From: Schleiferilactobacillus shenzhenensis LY-73
GTDB lineage: Bacteria > Bacillota > Bacilli > Lactobacillales > Lactobacillaceae
NCBI RefSeq assembly: GCF_000469325.1
Contig: NZ_KI271584.1
Coordinates: 147,226 to 211,225, forward strand
Direction: 5' to 3'
DNA length: 64,000 nucleotides
Below are positions 20,899-29,752 of this stretch, piece by piece (within the stretch, counting starts at the first letter, position 1; every line of letters starts with the position of its first letter). The position numbers were made by a program, and so were the translations under genes. Under the pieces are notes generated by a model. The model searched no databases, was not told the DNA's origin, and worked only from the letters and a program-made list of their open reading frames with translations.

Positions 20899-21738
20899 TG
20901 CAAACTCGCCGCAATTGGCGCGGTGCGGTCTCTGTCGAGTTTTCCTGATTCGATGAGGTGCATTAATAATTGCATCCAACTGCCGAGTAGAAGCTGGTTT
21001 TCGTGCAACGTTTGCTCCGGCATCAACTGAATGAGCTGTGTCTGAACATTCTCAGCGGTCCAATTATCCGGCGTTTCGAGGAACTGGGCGTAGAGGGCAT
21101 CGCCGAAAGGGACGATTGCCTCAAGCACTTCGCCTTGATCGTACGTCGAGCGTAAATCATCCGCCGCCGCCCAGGTCGCCCGGGCGTCTTCAATCAACTG
21201 ACGATGGACTTGTGTGGCCGTATCCATCGACCATTGTCGATTGCCGACGTTATCCACATGCGGGACGGTCTGGTAACCATCATCTAAAATATCGTTAGCC
21301 GGGGCGGTCGGATCATCTGCTTCATCCGGCAGCGGATTCGAAAAGTCAACGCCGATGGCGGTCAGTGCCTCGGTCATTACCCGTGTCGTGGTAAAGGTGA
21401 CCTGATAAGAGGGGATGCTCAATATTTCGCGATCACTCAGCCAAATTAAAAATTTTTGGATAATCATTGATGTTGCAGAAATTTTGTAACTCGCCATCAC
21501 TAGAGGCGGGCGTGTCAGCGAAGAGGGCCGCTAAGCTTTTTCGAATATGGCGGGCTTGCCACTGACGCGGATCTTCACCAGCGATAGCAGTGATCTGGGT
21601 GAGAAACGTCTGGATGATGGCGAGAACGCTTTGTTGGTTCAGGTAGCGGAGCGTAATGTCGTCCTCTGATTTCTGAAGGACCAGCGAGTATTCTTAGACA
21701 AGTTGCTGTAATTGGGCAGGATTTTGATTGTCAGCCAT
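20880..21738 (-). pseudogene. Unidentified protein, broken by a stop codon and a frameshift
   Basis: The gene begins at ATG 21738 (MADNQNPAQLQQLV) and meets TAA after 14 codons. The same frame then continues as plausible protein (EYSLVLQKSEDDITLRYLNQ ... SLAALFADTPASSDGE). Near 21480 the reading passes to the next frame, which stays open for about 200 residues to the stop at 20880 and includes an acidic stretch (LPDEADDPTAPANDILDDG). I do not recognise the family. Two independent lesions make a sequencing error less likely than decay. Confidence 0.65.
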
Positions 21739-21836
21739 TAGTACGCCACTTTCTTTTCTAGATACATCGATTGTAGCATGTCCGTCCTTTGAGTTCAGAG
21801 AGGAAGCGGCCGCAATTGCGGCGGGTTGCACGGGGT

Positions 21837-21850
21837 ATTTCCCGGGAAAT
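21837..21850. promoter_or_regulatory. Exact Noc-binding palindrome
   Basis: ATTTCCCGGGAAAT is a perfect match to the Bacillus Noc-binding site. It lies in the short gap after the ArsR-like gene. Confidence 0.7.
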
Positions 21851-21859
21851 GGCGGGCGG

Positions 21860-22828
21860 TTAACGCGTCCTTGGTTTGGGTTCGCTCAACCGTTGCATCA
21901 CCAGTTCCAGTTGTCGAAATCGGGCCCGGTTCAACGAATAATATTTTGCCCGGCCCACAGGTTCGATATGCACCAGTCCGGCGCGGTAGAGGACATCGAG
22001 GTGGTGAGAAATCGTTGGTGCGGAGAACCCCACTTGGTCGGCGAGATCGACAGCACGCAGCGGTCCGTTGTCATCGAGCAGTCTAATCAGCTGATAGCGG
22101 GTCTCGTCGGCCAGTGCTTTCCACGCTGTCACGATTGCCGCTTGGTCCAATGGCTGGGTCGGTACATGGATGAAGAGCGTTTGCTGCTTGCCGAAGAGGC
22201 GGATCGTTGGTCCAAAGAATGTTGGTACGAAGTAGAAACGCTGATACGGTCCGCGATTGCGGAATTGTTTACCCATCAGATCTTCCGCCAGGGCCAATGG
22301 GTCGTTTGTCTTTAGACGTGTCTCGATGTGCCCTTTAAATGACTTAGCCGCAGCGTCTGCGGAAGAAAAATCAGTGGCAGAAAAACGACTTGCTAAAGCG
22401 GTCAAATAGGATTGCAGGTCATTGATAAACGTTGTCTGATGGTCAAATACGTACTGCCCGACGAGCACGGGCAGTTCTTTTTCTTGGGTTTGCAATATTG
22501 CTGCCACGGCTGGCCACGTGTCAGCAGTCGCTGCTGATGGGACGCCCAGCATGACGCTGATCAGTTCAGCCGGCGTCCAGCGCGAGGTAATTGCGGCGAA
22601 TGCTGGGATGCTGAAGCCGGCAACGTCGCTGGCACTGATAATCTCAAGCAACGCTAAGGCGTGCTGTTGGTCCAATGCCGCCAATACGGCTCTGGCCGTC
22701 GGAGACAGCGCCAGACCGGCCGTCTTGCCCGTTAAATCATCTGGCAGGGTTAAATGACTGCTGAGCGCCATTTGGGCCACCATGGCAATTTCTAAATCAT
22801 GTGAATAGGCATACTCTGCAGTAACCAT
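21860..22828 (-). CDS. ArsR-type winged-helix regulator with large N-terminal domain
   Basis: The 322-residue protein has its DNA-binding domain at the C-terminus. A winged helix of the ArsR type occupies about residues 232-310 (LADETRYQLIRLLDDNGPLRAVDLAD, then FSAPTISHHLDVLYRAGLV). The N-terminal 220 residues form an all-helical region probably used for sensing, with no metal-binding Cys pair. It diverges from a three-gene ABC exporter, and the palindrome AGTTAGA-N6-TCTAACT next to that promoter is the likely operator. The most economical role is repressor of the exporter. Confidence 0.82.
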   Translation of the reverse strand: MVTAEYAYSHDLEIAMVAQMALSSHLTLPDDLTGKTAGLALSPTARAVLAALDQQHALALLEIISASDVAGFSIPAFAAITSRWTPAELISVMLGVPSAATADTWPAVAAILQTQEKELPVLVGQYVFDHQTTFINDLQSYLTALASRFSATDFSSADAAAKSFKGHIETRLKTNDPLALAEDLMGKQFRNRGPYQRFYFVPTFFGPTIRLFGKQQTLFIHVPTQPLDQAAIVTAWKALADETRYQLIRLLDDNGPLRAVDLADQVGFSAPTISHHLDVLYRAGLVHIEPVGRAKYYSLNRARFRQLELVMQRLSEPKPRTR

Positions 22829-22892
22829 CAAACCGCCCCTGTCTCTTAGTCAAACACCTAACATTATCTTACCAGAAAGTTAGCGTAACGTC

Positions 22893-22953
22893 TTGCAATT
22901 ATGCTTCTCATCGGTATAATAATGGGCATCAACAGTTAGACAGGCATCTAACT
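22893..22953 (+). promoter_or_regulatory. Promoter and operator of the ABC exporter operon
   Basis: TTGCAA (22893-22898) is 16 bp from TATAAT (22915-22920). Fourteen bases on is a perfect dyad, AGTTAGA-CAGGCA-TCTAACT (22934-22953). A repressor there would block the starting polymerase. The adjacent ArsR-type protein is the obvious candidate. Confidence 0.7.
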
Positions 22954-22969
22954 ATAGGAGGCTAAAAAA

Positions 22970-23788
22970 ATGCCGATGATCAAAGTGGATCATTTGGAAC
23001 GGGACTTTGTCCAACAGAACATTCACTGGTGGAAACGAACATCGACGATCGTTCATGCTGTCCGGGATCTCAGCTTTGCAGTGCAGCCGGGTGAAATTTT
23101 CGGACTGCTGGGCCAAAACGGCGCCGGTAAAACAACAACGATAAAAACGTTGACGACGCTGCTCTTACCCACTGCCGGCACCGCCCAGGTCAATGGGTTG
23201 GATGTTGCTCGGGACTACAAGGCCATTCGGCAGCACATTAATTTTATTTTCGGCGGCGAACTGGGCTTGTACCGGCGCCTTTCTGCCAGAGACAACCTAC
23301 TGTATTTTGGCAGTCTCTATCGCCTGCCCTTGCCCACCTTAGCCAAGCGCGCAGATGAGCTGCTGGCACTTGTCGGATTGGACAATGAGGCAGAACGCCT
23401 AGTGGAGACTTTCTCCAAAGGAATGATTCAAAAATTGCAAATTGCGCGCGGTTTGATCAATGACCCCTCTGTCTTATTCATGGACGAACCAACGATCGGC
23501 TTGGATGCCATGTCTGTCCAGAACCTGCACAAAATCATTCTGCAGGCCAAACAAAAGGGGACCACGATTGTCTTAACGACCCATTATCTGCATGAGGCGG
23601 AGGTTTTGTGCGACCACCTTGTCGTCATTGATCAGGGGCAGAAAGTCGCTGGCGGTACCGTTGCGGAAGTCATTGATGCTGGCCAAAAACAAGTACCGGA
23701 CACAGCCATCACGTCATTGGAAGATGCGTATATTGCGTTGATAGAAGGAGGCGGTACTCATGATCCACGTCATTTGGGAAACCATTAA
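22970..23788 (+). CDS. ABC transporter ATP-binding protein (ABC-2 exporter)
   Basis: This is the ATPase of a drug- or peptide-type exporter. The 272-residue protein has Walker A GQNGAGKT at residues 48-55, the signature variant FSKGMIQKLQIARG, Walker B VLFMDEPTIGLD and the switch His in LTTHYLHEAE. ATG 22970 follows GGAGG. An N-terminal insertion (QNIHWWKRTSTIVHA) before the core is typical of the daunorubicin-type subfamily. It overlaps the first permease by 29 bp and is controlled from the dyad-containing promoter upstream. Confidence 0.93.
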   Translation: MPMIKVDHLERDFVQQNIHWWKRTSTIVHAVRDLSFAVQPGEIFGLLGQNGAGKTTTIKTLTTLLLPTAGTAQVNGLDVARDYKAIRQHINFIFGGELGLYRRLSARDNLLYFGSLYRLPLPTLAKRADELLALVGLDNEAERLVETFSKGMIQKLQIARGLINDPSVLFMDEPTIGLDAMSVQNLHKIILQAKQKGTTIVLTTHYLHEAEVLCDHLVVIDQGQKVAGGTVAEVIDAGQKQVPDTAITSLEDAYIALIEGGGTHDPRHLGNH

Positions 23789-24539
23789 AGTACAAATGAA
23801 GAACTCGTGGGCGCGGCCGATGTTCCGCTTCACATTGGTTGCCAGTCCCGTGCTGAATACCGTCCTCATATACGAAATGTTTCTCCATTCCGGCCGCCAT
23901 GATGCCACCAGTTATATTATTCTTGGTTCAGGACTGATGGGGCTATGGAGCAGCATTTGCTTCTCGTCCATTGGCGACATCGCCCGGGATCGGTACATGG
24001 GGGTCCTGCCTTTTCTCTTCACCAGCCCGAGTAATTACAACTTGTTGATTGTCGCCAAGACCATTGGCAATACAGTGTTAGCCAGCCTGACATTGGTCAT
24101 TTCAGCGGTGACAGCGGCCGGCTTGTTTCGGTTGACTTTGCAAATTCCTCATCCTGGTCTGTTCATAGCGGCCTTGCTGGTGACCATTGCAGGATTCATT
24201 GCCATTTCGATTCCCATCAGTTATTTGATGCTGTTGTCCCGCAAGACCGGACTGTACATGAATGTTTTGGATATTCCAGTGACGTTGTTGTGCGGCTTTG
24301 TCTTTCCGTTAAGCATGTTACCCAGCTGGACGCGGCCAATCAGCGCAGTCCTGGTACCCACCTGGTCTACGCGTCTGCTCCAACTCAGTCTGCGGATCAC
24401 GCCGGATTGGCCAGCGTGGCGCACGACGTTATTATGGAACGGCGGTCTGATTGTGGTCTATGTTGGTTTAACGGCATTATTTTGGCGGGTCATTGAACAC
24501 CGCGTCCGGCAACAGGCGACCTTGGAGGTGAACGAATGA
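23760..24539 (+). CDS. ABC-2 type permease (first subunit)
   Basis: The 259-residue integral membrane protein has about six predicted helices and the ABC-2 membrane layout, including the short conserved region near FPLSMLPSW. It starts inside the ATPase gene with its own GGAGGCGG site. It overlaps the next permease by 4 bp, so all three products are made in step. It should pair with the second permease as a heterodimeric channel. Substrate is unknown. Confidence 0.87.
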   Translation: MIHVIWETIKVQMKNSWARPMFRFTLVASPVLNTVLIYEMFLHSGRHDATSYIILGSGLMGLWSSICFSSIGDIARDRYMGVLPFLFTSPSNYNLLIVAKTIGNTVLASLTLVISAVTAAGLFRLTLQIPHPGLFIAALLVTIAGFIAISIPISYLMLLSRKTGLYMNVLDIPVTLLCGFVFPLSMLPSWTRPISAVLVPTWSTRLLQLSLRITPDWPAWRTTLLWNGGLIVVYVGLTALFWRVIEHRVRQQATLEVNE

Positions 24540-25324
24540 TGACGACCTGGCGCTATTTTTGGCTGCAGGCCAAACTGAGTTTCAAGAGTACGCAATCCAT
24601 TTTCAAACCGGAGGAATTCTTGCTGCTCGACTTGGGCTACCCAATTATCTCGATGACCTTTTATGTTCTTCTGGCTGCGTACAGTTTTAACCCGGCCACG
24701 CTCGCTTCCTGGGTCGTCGGCAACGCGTTCTTGCTATGCATTCACGTGTGTATCTTTGTCATGGGGCAAGCTATTACGGCAGAAAGAGCCCAGGGGCGGT
24801 TGCGGACCGTGATCACGGCGCCCACCAGTGACTTACAATTCTTATTGGCGAAGGGTTTCTTTCCCATCATCACGGTCTTTATCACGGTACTCGCCGGCTT
24901 TATTATTGGGAGTCAGATTTTCCATATTGACCTGACCCGCATTGCTTGGCTGCCCTTGCTTGCGTGTATCTTCGTCGGAATGGCCAGTGCGACGGCTTTC
25001 GGCCTGTTTCTCGCGACATTCAGTCTCATCACCGACAGCATGCACTTTATCCTGAATTTTGTTGCCACCGGTTTATTTATCCTGACGGGCGCAAACTTTC
25101 CCGTTACGCAATTACCACTCTTCTGGCGCGGTGTCAGCCAGCTGCTGCCGCTGACGCATAGCATTCAAGCAGCCGGTCAAGTAACGGCAGGACGGATGGC
25201 TGGAGTTGGTTGGGACCTACTGATAGAAGGCGGCCTCGCCGTTCTGTATTTTTGTCTGGCAACGGTTGCCATTCGTATGTGCGAGCACTACGCCCGGAAA
25301 CATGCGACCTTAGAGATGTTTTGA
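24536..25324 (+). CDS. ABC-2 type permease (second subunit)
   Basis: The 262-residue membrane protein has six predicted helices and the ABC-2 motif region GANFPVTQLPLFWRGVSQLLPLTHSI before the last helices. GGAGGTGAACGA precedes the tandem ATGATG start. It is the third gene of the ArsR-controlled exporter operon. The two permeases share the same topology but little sequence. Confidence 0.88.
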   Translation: MMTTWRYFWLQAKLSFKSTQSIFKPEEFLLLDLGYPIISMTFYVLLAAYSFNPATLASWVVGNAFLLCIHVCIFVMGQAITAERAQGRLRTVITAPTSDLQFLLAKGFFPIITVFITVLAGFIIGSQIFHIDLTRIAWLPLLACIFVGMASATAFGLFLATFSLITDSMHFILNFVATGLFILTGANFPVTQLPLFWRGVSQLLPLTHSIQAAGQVTAGRMAGVGWDLLIEGGLAVLYFCLATVAIRMCEHYARKHATLEMF

Positions 25325-25408
25325 GAATGGCGGCATAAGCGAAAAAACAACCAATCGCTGATTCGTGGTATTCTAAGGCTATCTGCTTGAAGAAAGGAGC
25401 CGCCAGCC

Positions 25409-25987
25409 ATGCGGGTCTATACGATTCAGCCGCCTAATGTGGTCCGCCAAATACATCAGTATGGTCAAGTGTCTTCTTTGTGGCATAAAGCGATGGTGCA
25501 GCAACGAGGCTGGCGGGATCTGCAAGGCCAGTACGTGTTCGTTTACGATACCTACGCCCGTGAAAAGCACTATCAATTTCACTACGATCAGGGATTATTT
25601 TGGGCCGACACTGAGTTTGCGGATCTCGATCATGGCCGCTATCGTTCTTTAGTGTACAAGCGAGCGTCACGTTTCTTACTGACACTCGATGTCCCCGATG
25701 CGGAATTGCTGTCGCTTAATCGTACGGCATGGGATATCATGCTGCTGCAGTCGAATCTTTTAGAAAGCAATGCCGACAAGCCGTTGGGCACTGATTGGGA
25801 CTTGTTGTTTTCACCGACGGTAGAAGCCGTCATGGCTGCAGATTACCGGAAGCATCATCCGGAAGAGATTGACGCCAGTGATGATGACCTGATTGGCGCG
25901 AAGCGTGAGGTCGTATTTCCACTCATTAAAGAAGAATGGGTCATTTCTGCACGGCACTTTCGGGGAAAGCAAACCCCGGATTTCTAA
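25409..25987 (+). CDS. DUF3841-type protein
   Basis: This soluble protein of 192 residues begins MRVYTIQPPNVVRQI, the typical opening of the DUF3841 family. Aromatic and acidic residues follow (FWADTEFADLDHG). It has no signal peptide or membrane helix, and the family has no established biochemical role. AAAGGAGCC precedes ATG 25409. It lies 85 bp after the exporter operon and 22 bp before the acetyltransferase gene, so it probably starts a new operon with that gene and the TMEM175-like protein. Confidence 0.75.
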   Translation: MRVYTIQPPNVVRQIHQYGQVSSLWHKAMVQQRGWRDLQGQYVFVYDTYAREKHYQFHYDQGLFWADTEFADLDHGRYRSLVYKRASRFLLTLDVPDAELLSLNRTAWDIMLLQSNLLESNADKPLGTDWDLLFSPTVEAVMAADYRKHHPEEIDASDDDLIGAKREVVFPLIKEEWVISARHFRGKQTPDF

Positions 25988-26009
25988 CCACAAGGGAGAT
26001 GATGGCCAC

Positions 26010-26567
26010 ATGGTACAATTGACGTTTCGACCGCTGCGTTACACTGATGCATCAGCCTATGCGCGTTTCCGGCACGAAGTATTGACCGCAGATCAGGACA
26101 ACCCATACAGCACCAACATCGTTGCTACTCTTCGCGCCGAGGATACATTCAATACCACGCTGGCCAATCTGGCTGCGGACCGCCATGCCACTCATGATGA
26201 CCGGGTTCCGCAGGAGGCCTACTTCATGTTTTCTGCAGACGATACGATTCTGGGTCGGGTTCGCTGTCGGCTGGCGATGACCCCGGTGCTGGCCCGGACC
26301 GGCGGGCACATCGGCTATTACGTCACCCCCAGTCAGCGCGGCCACGGCTACGCCCGGCAGCTGCTGCAATTTGCCCTGACGATTTACCGGCAGCGGCAGG
26401 AGCCTTTCGTGATTGTGACCGCCCTGGTGGACAATGTCGCCAGCCGCAAGACGATTGAAGCATGCGGCGGAGTGCTGCAAGCAATCGTGCCAGAGGGGGC
26501 CGACCAGCTGGCGATTTACCACATTATCTTGAATCACCAATCGGAAGATGGAGAGAAAAATGGTTAA
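26010..26567 (+). CDS. GNAT-family N-acetyltransferase
   Basis: The 185-residue GNAT protein has the acetyl-CoA loop in GYYVTPSQRGHGYARQLL near residues 106-123. It has the C-terminal pattern VTALVDNVASRKTIEACGG that supports substrate and CoA binding. I start at ATG 26010 (MVQLTFRPL), 12 nt after GGGAG; a longer upstream frame overlaps the DUF3841 gene and lacks a site. The end overlaps the next gene by 8 bp (ATGGTTAA). Substrate is not predictable. Confidence 0.85.
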   Translation: MVQLTFRPLRYTDASAYARFRHEVLTADQDNPYSTNIVATLRAEDTFNTTLANLAADRHATHDDRVPQEAYFMFSADDTILGRVRCRLAMTPVLARTGGHIGYYVTPSQRGHGYARQLLQFALTIYRQRQEPFVIVTALVDNVASRKTIEACGGVLQAIVPEGADQLAIYHIILNHQSEDGEKNG

Positions 26568-27063
26568 CAAAACCAGACTGGAAGCATTCACGGACGCGAT
26601 CGTCGCTATCGCAGCCACAATTATGGTCCTGGAACTGCACGCGCCAAAGGGTTTCACGGTTCGTGGCTTGCTGGCCGAATGGTCGGTGGGTTTGGCATAC
26701 CTGGTCAGCTTTGCCTTAATCTACGTAGTCTGGTATTATCACCAGAACGCGTTTAAGAAAGCGGCCATTATTTCCAGCAGAACTTTCCTGATCAATGGGT
26801 TATGGATTTTCATGGTTACCCTCATCCCGTTCGTGACCAGTTGGGTCGGTGATTACCCGAAGCGCACGCTCCCAGAAATCTTGTATGCAACGGTACTGCT
26901 ATGCTGGGCAGCCTCGTTCCAGCTACTGGACTGGTCCATCGTTCGGGATAATCTAGCAGCGCAACGGGATGCCAGTAACGGATTTACCCGCCGGCTGGTC
27001 CTTTATGGCGGGTTCGTGCTCACGATTGTGGTGGCGTTCTTTGCGCCGGTCTATAGTTTGTGA
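26560..27063 (+). CDS. TMEM175-family potassium channel-like membrane protein
   Basis: The 167-residue membrane protein carries the family's first-helix motif as FTDAIVAIAATIMVLEL, where the core is normally F-S-D. About five hydrophobic segments follow. Bacterial members form tetrameric K+ channels. ATG 26560 (MVNKTRLEAF) is favoured because GGAGAGAAA precedes it directly; an ATG four codons upstream has no spacing for a site. The start is coupled to the end of the acetyltransferase gene. It ends before a strong bidirectional terminator. Confidence 0.85.
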   Translation: MVNKTRLEAFTDAIVAIAATIMVLELHAPKGFTVRGLLAEWSVGLAYLVSFALIYVVWYYHQNAFKKAAIISSRTFLINGLWIFMVTLIPFVTSWVGDYPKRTLPEILYATVLLCWAASFQLLDWSIVRDNLAAQRDASNGFTRRLVLYGGFVLTIVVAFFAPVYSL

Positions 27064-27126
27064 CTGATTGGCGGGGTGACACTCATCGAGATGGTGCAGG
27101 TTTTAGGCCAGAAACATTGAAGTGAA

Positions 27127-27181
27127 GAAAGGAGGGTCACTCTTCGCTGATTCAGTCAGCGCAGGGAAGGCCCTCCTTTCT
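27127..27181. terminator. Bidirectional terminator
   Basis: GAAAGGAGGG pairs with CCCTCCTTTC, with an inner hairpin CGCTGA/TCAGCG. T-rich ends lie on both strands. It sits between the TMEM175-like gene and the convergent TetR gene. Confidence 0.85.
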
Positions 27182-27744
27182 TACTGTTCAGGAAACAACG
27201 GTGCTAAGCACTGATCCACCATCTGCCGGAAACTCTCCTCAGCGCTCATCGCTGGATCATCGAACCACCCGGTCCCCACGTTGAAAATTTCCCCGACGAT
27301 GAGATTCCGCAGCATCCGTTCGCCGACGATTTGCGTCGCGGCGTCAGCGGGCGTGGATTGAATCAACTGGTTGATGAGCGTTCGCAAGTCAGTCATGGCC
27401 CCGGCTGTCGCTGGTGCGTTGTCTTGGTGCACGTGTGCCAATGTGAATTGGGTCAGCCGAAAATGGGCGAGGCCGCTGGTGCGGCATGTCAGCGCCAGTT
27501 GGGTCAGCGCGGCGCGGCCGCTCAAACCGAAGAGGGCCTTTTGGAGGCGCGGCACGAGCCAGTGCAGGTTGCGGGCACAGAGCGCATCGGTCAGCGCCGC
27601 CTGATTCGGATAATAATTGTAGAGTGCCTGGGAACGGCTGCCCAACGCGCGGGCCAGCGTCGAGAACGTGAGCGGTTCACCGGCGGTAATGAGGGCTGCC
27701 GCGTGGTCCAAGATGGTGTCAGCAGATAGTTTCGTTCGGGTCAT
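27181..27744 (-). CDS. TetR-family transcriptional regulator
   Basis: The 187-residue protein has a helix-turn-helix (LTFSTLARALGSRSQALYNYY) and a helical C-terminal domain. Two in-frame ATG codons are available; ATG 27744 is better spaced from AAAGAAG than ATG 27753. It diverges from a TSUP transporter gene across a 73-83 bp gap that contains two ATTACA/TGTAAT dyads, so it is probably an autoregulated repressor of that transporter. Confidence 0.85.
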   Translation of the reverse strand: MTRTKLSADTILDHAAALITAGEPLTFSTLARALGSRSQALYNYYPNQAALTDALCARNLHWLVPRLQKALFGLSGRAALTQLALTCRTSGLAHFRLTQFTLAHVHQDNAPATAGAMTDLRTLINQLIQSTPADAATQIVGERMLRNLIVGEIFNVGTGWFDDPAMSAEESFRQMVDQCLAPLFPEQ

Positions 27745-27762
27745 GTCATCCACTTCTTTCTA

Positions 27763-27797
27763 ATTACATATTGTAATCCATAATTACAAGTTGTAAA
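27763..27797. promoter_or_regulatory. Double TetR operator
   Basis: Two dyads lie 20 bp apart: ATTACATATTGTAAT (27763-27777) and ATTACAAGTTGTAAA (27783-27797). They lie between the divergent TetR and TSUP genes. Confidence 0.7.
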
Positions 27798-27826
27798 CTA
27801 GGGCCGTTGAAAAGGAAGCGGACAAA

Positions 27827-28573
27827 ATGACAGACGTGGTTTTACTACTCATTGGGCTTTTGATTGGGATCTTTGTGATTTCACTCGGCGGGGGCGGCGG
27901 TGCCATTTACTTGGGCGTGCTTACAGCCTTCTTCCACCTGGCGCCCGCAGCCGCCGCGGCGACATCGGTGGTCACCGCCCTGCCTGCACTGCTGCTGGGC
28001 GCGTTCGGTTATTACCGGCAAAAGACGATCAACTTCCGTGTGGGTAACCAGATGATGGTCGCGGCGATACCGGCCGTCGTGGTCGGCTCGCTCCTTTCCC
28101 CCTTCATCCCGAAAGTCATCTATACGTGGCTCATTGCGGTGATCTTGGTGTTGCTGGGCGTGCAAATCATGGTGCGCGCTCTGCGCCACCAGCAGGCACC
28201 GGCGGCGGGCAAGGGAAGTACACTCAAAGCAGCCGGGTTCGGTGTCCTCGCCGGCTTGATGGTCGGCGTGGCCGGCCTCAGCGGCGGCGGCCCGATCATT
28301 GCCGGCTTGCTGATCATGGGCCTGGACATGATGCATGCCGTCAGCACCTCCGCCTATGTATTGGTGGGCACGAGTATCGTCGGCGCCATCCTCCATGCCT
28401 TCGGCGGTCAAGTCGATTGGTCGGCCGGCGGTTTCCTGATGGTGGGCGCGCTGGCCGGTGCGTTGATTGCGCCGGTCATGATGCGCAAGCTGACGGCGAG
28501 CAAGGCGGGGCAATATGTGCAGCCGGTGATGGGGTTGCTGATCATCGTCATGGGGATCAAGACGGTGCTTTAA
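27827..28573 (+). CDS. TSUP (TauE/SafE) family membrane permease
   Basis: The 248-residue protein has about eight membrane helices in two related halves, each starting with a Gly-rich motif (SLGGGGGAIYLGVL near residue 20 and GVAGLSGGGPIIAGLL near 150). This is the signature of TauE/SafE permeases, which export sulfite or sulfonates or move small organic acids. It lies beside a divergent TetR gene with a double operator. Its end overlaps the convergent SDR gene by 17 bp. The substrate is not predictable from sequence. Confidence 0.9.
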   Translation: MTDVVLLLIGLLIGIFVISLGGGGGAIYLGVLTAFFHLAPAAAAATSVVTALPALLLGAFGYYRQKTINFRVGNQMMVAAIPAVVVGSLLSPFIPKVIYTWLIAVILVLLGVQIMVRALRHQQAPAAGKGSTLKAAGFGVLAGLMVGVAGLSGGGPIIAGLLIMGLDMMHAVSTSAYVLVGTSIVGAILHAFGGQVDWSAGGFLMVGALAGALIAPVMMRKLTASKAGQYVQPVMGLLIIVMGIKTVL

Positions 28574-29594
28574 CCAAACCGTATTGGGTCAGCGTGTCGG
28601 CAGCGGCTAATACCGCCTCTTCGGCCGAGTATTGGGGGTGCCAGCCTAGAAGATCCTTGGCTTTCTGGTTGCTCACCTGATGACTGATCCGGCGCATCAG
28701 ATTGCCCTCTTTGGCAGTTTGGTTAAAGCGGGCTGCCGTGTTCAGCACCCAATTGGGGAGCTTCTTCGTCGTTATCGCCGAGGCGAGTTGCGGCCGCTTT
28801 TCTCGAATCAATGCCGCCATCTGGGGGAGAGAAAGTGCTTGGTCGGCTACTGCGAGAAAACGGTGATTCAGAGCCGGCGGCTGCATTGCTAAAATATGCA
28901 GGGCCGCCACGTCCCGGACATCAACAACCGCCACGGTAATATCGGGAATGAGCTTGGTACTGCCATTGAGCAGGTTGTTGACCAAGCCAAAACTGCCGGA
29001 TACGTGACTGTTCAGCGCCGGGCCAAGCATCGCGCCTGCGTTGATCGTGGTCAATTGCAGGTGGTGCTGGTCATCGTGAACAAAGGCCCACGCCGCCTTC
29101 TCAGCCAGTAATTTGGACCGCTCATACAGTGACAATCCAGGCTGATCCGGATCAGTCCAATCGTCCTCGGTCGTAATTTTATTCTGGTCGAGGTTAGAAA
29201 AGCCGACAGCGCCAAAGTTCGCCGTCATAATCACGTGCCGGACACCCGCCTTCTCTGCCGCGGTCAAAATATTCATCGTTCCTTCCGTAGCGACATTGGC
29301 CATGGCGGCAGCCGTTTTCTCACCGTTCACAAAGACGGGCGCTGCTACTGAAAATACCGTGTCCACATCGGCGAAAGCAGCTTCCCAGCCCGCTGCTTGG
29401 GTTAAGTCGGCGGCCACGAAAGAAAGCTGGTCTAAGTTGGGTACGTGGTGTTTTGCTAAGGTGTCCAGGACATCGCTTTGCTTGTTTAATTGACGCACAC
29501 TCGTGATGACGGTGTGATTGGACCGGAGCAGCTGGGCGATTAGATGGAGCGCCAGAAACCCGTTGCCGCCGGTGACGAAGACTTTGTTTGACAT
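28557..29594 (-). CDS. NAD(P)-dependent epimerase/aldehyde-reductase-type extended SDR
   Basis: The 345-residue extended short-chain dehydrogenase has the N-terminal nucleotide motif VTGGNGFLALHL (TGxxGxxxxH type). The active-site YxxxK reads YERSKLLAEK. The family closest in pattern is the dihydroflavonol-4-reductase/aldehyde-reductase group, which reduces carbonyl compounds with NADPH. ATG 29594 (MSNKVFVTGG) is the natural start; an upstream extension lacks a site. It converges with the TSUP gene with overlapping 3' ends and diverges from the MarR gene. Confidence 0.88.
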   Translation of the reverse strand: MSNKVFVTGGNGFLALHLIAQLLRSNHTVITSVRQLNKQSDVLDTLAKHHVPNLDQLSFVAADLTQAAGWEAAFADVDTVFSVAAPVFVNGEKTAAAMANVATEGTMNILTAAEKAGVRHVIMTANFGAVGFSNLDQNKITTEDDWTDPDQPGLSLYERSKLLAEKAAWAFVHDDQHHLQLTTINAGAMLGPALNSHVSGSFGLVNNLLNGSTKLIPDITVAVVDVRDVAALHILAMQPPALNHRFLAVADQALSLPQMAALIREKRPQLASAITTKKLPNWVLNTAARFNQTAKEGNLMRRISHQVSNQKAKDLLGWHPQYSAEEAVLAAADTLTQYGLVKAPS

Positions 29595-29679
29595 ATGTCG
29601 GCTTCTCTCTTCAAAATTGATTAGGCTATTATAGCGCATCTCCCTGATCAAAGAATACAGTTCGCACTGAACTTCCGGG

Positions 29680-29733
29680 TTGGCATCTCAGGCAGTCCAT
29701 GCTATACTTCTATTTGGTTAGCCGGCTAACCAA
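29680..29733 (+). promoter_or_regulatory. MarR-gene promoter with perfect palindromic operator
   Basis: TTGGCA (29680-29685) is 17 bp from TATACT (29703-29708). A perfect 20-bp palindrome with half-site TTGGTTAGCC (29714-29733) follows just downstream. Placement over the start site implies autorepression by the MarR protein. Confidence 0.8.
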
Positions 29734-29752
29734 AAGACTGGAGGACATCACT

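Noticed and set aside
24842-25164. Minus-strand frames opposite the second ABC permease
   Set aside because: They are antisense to a well-supported membrane protein, with no independent support.
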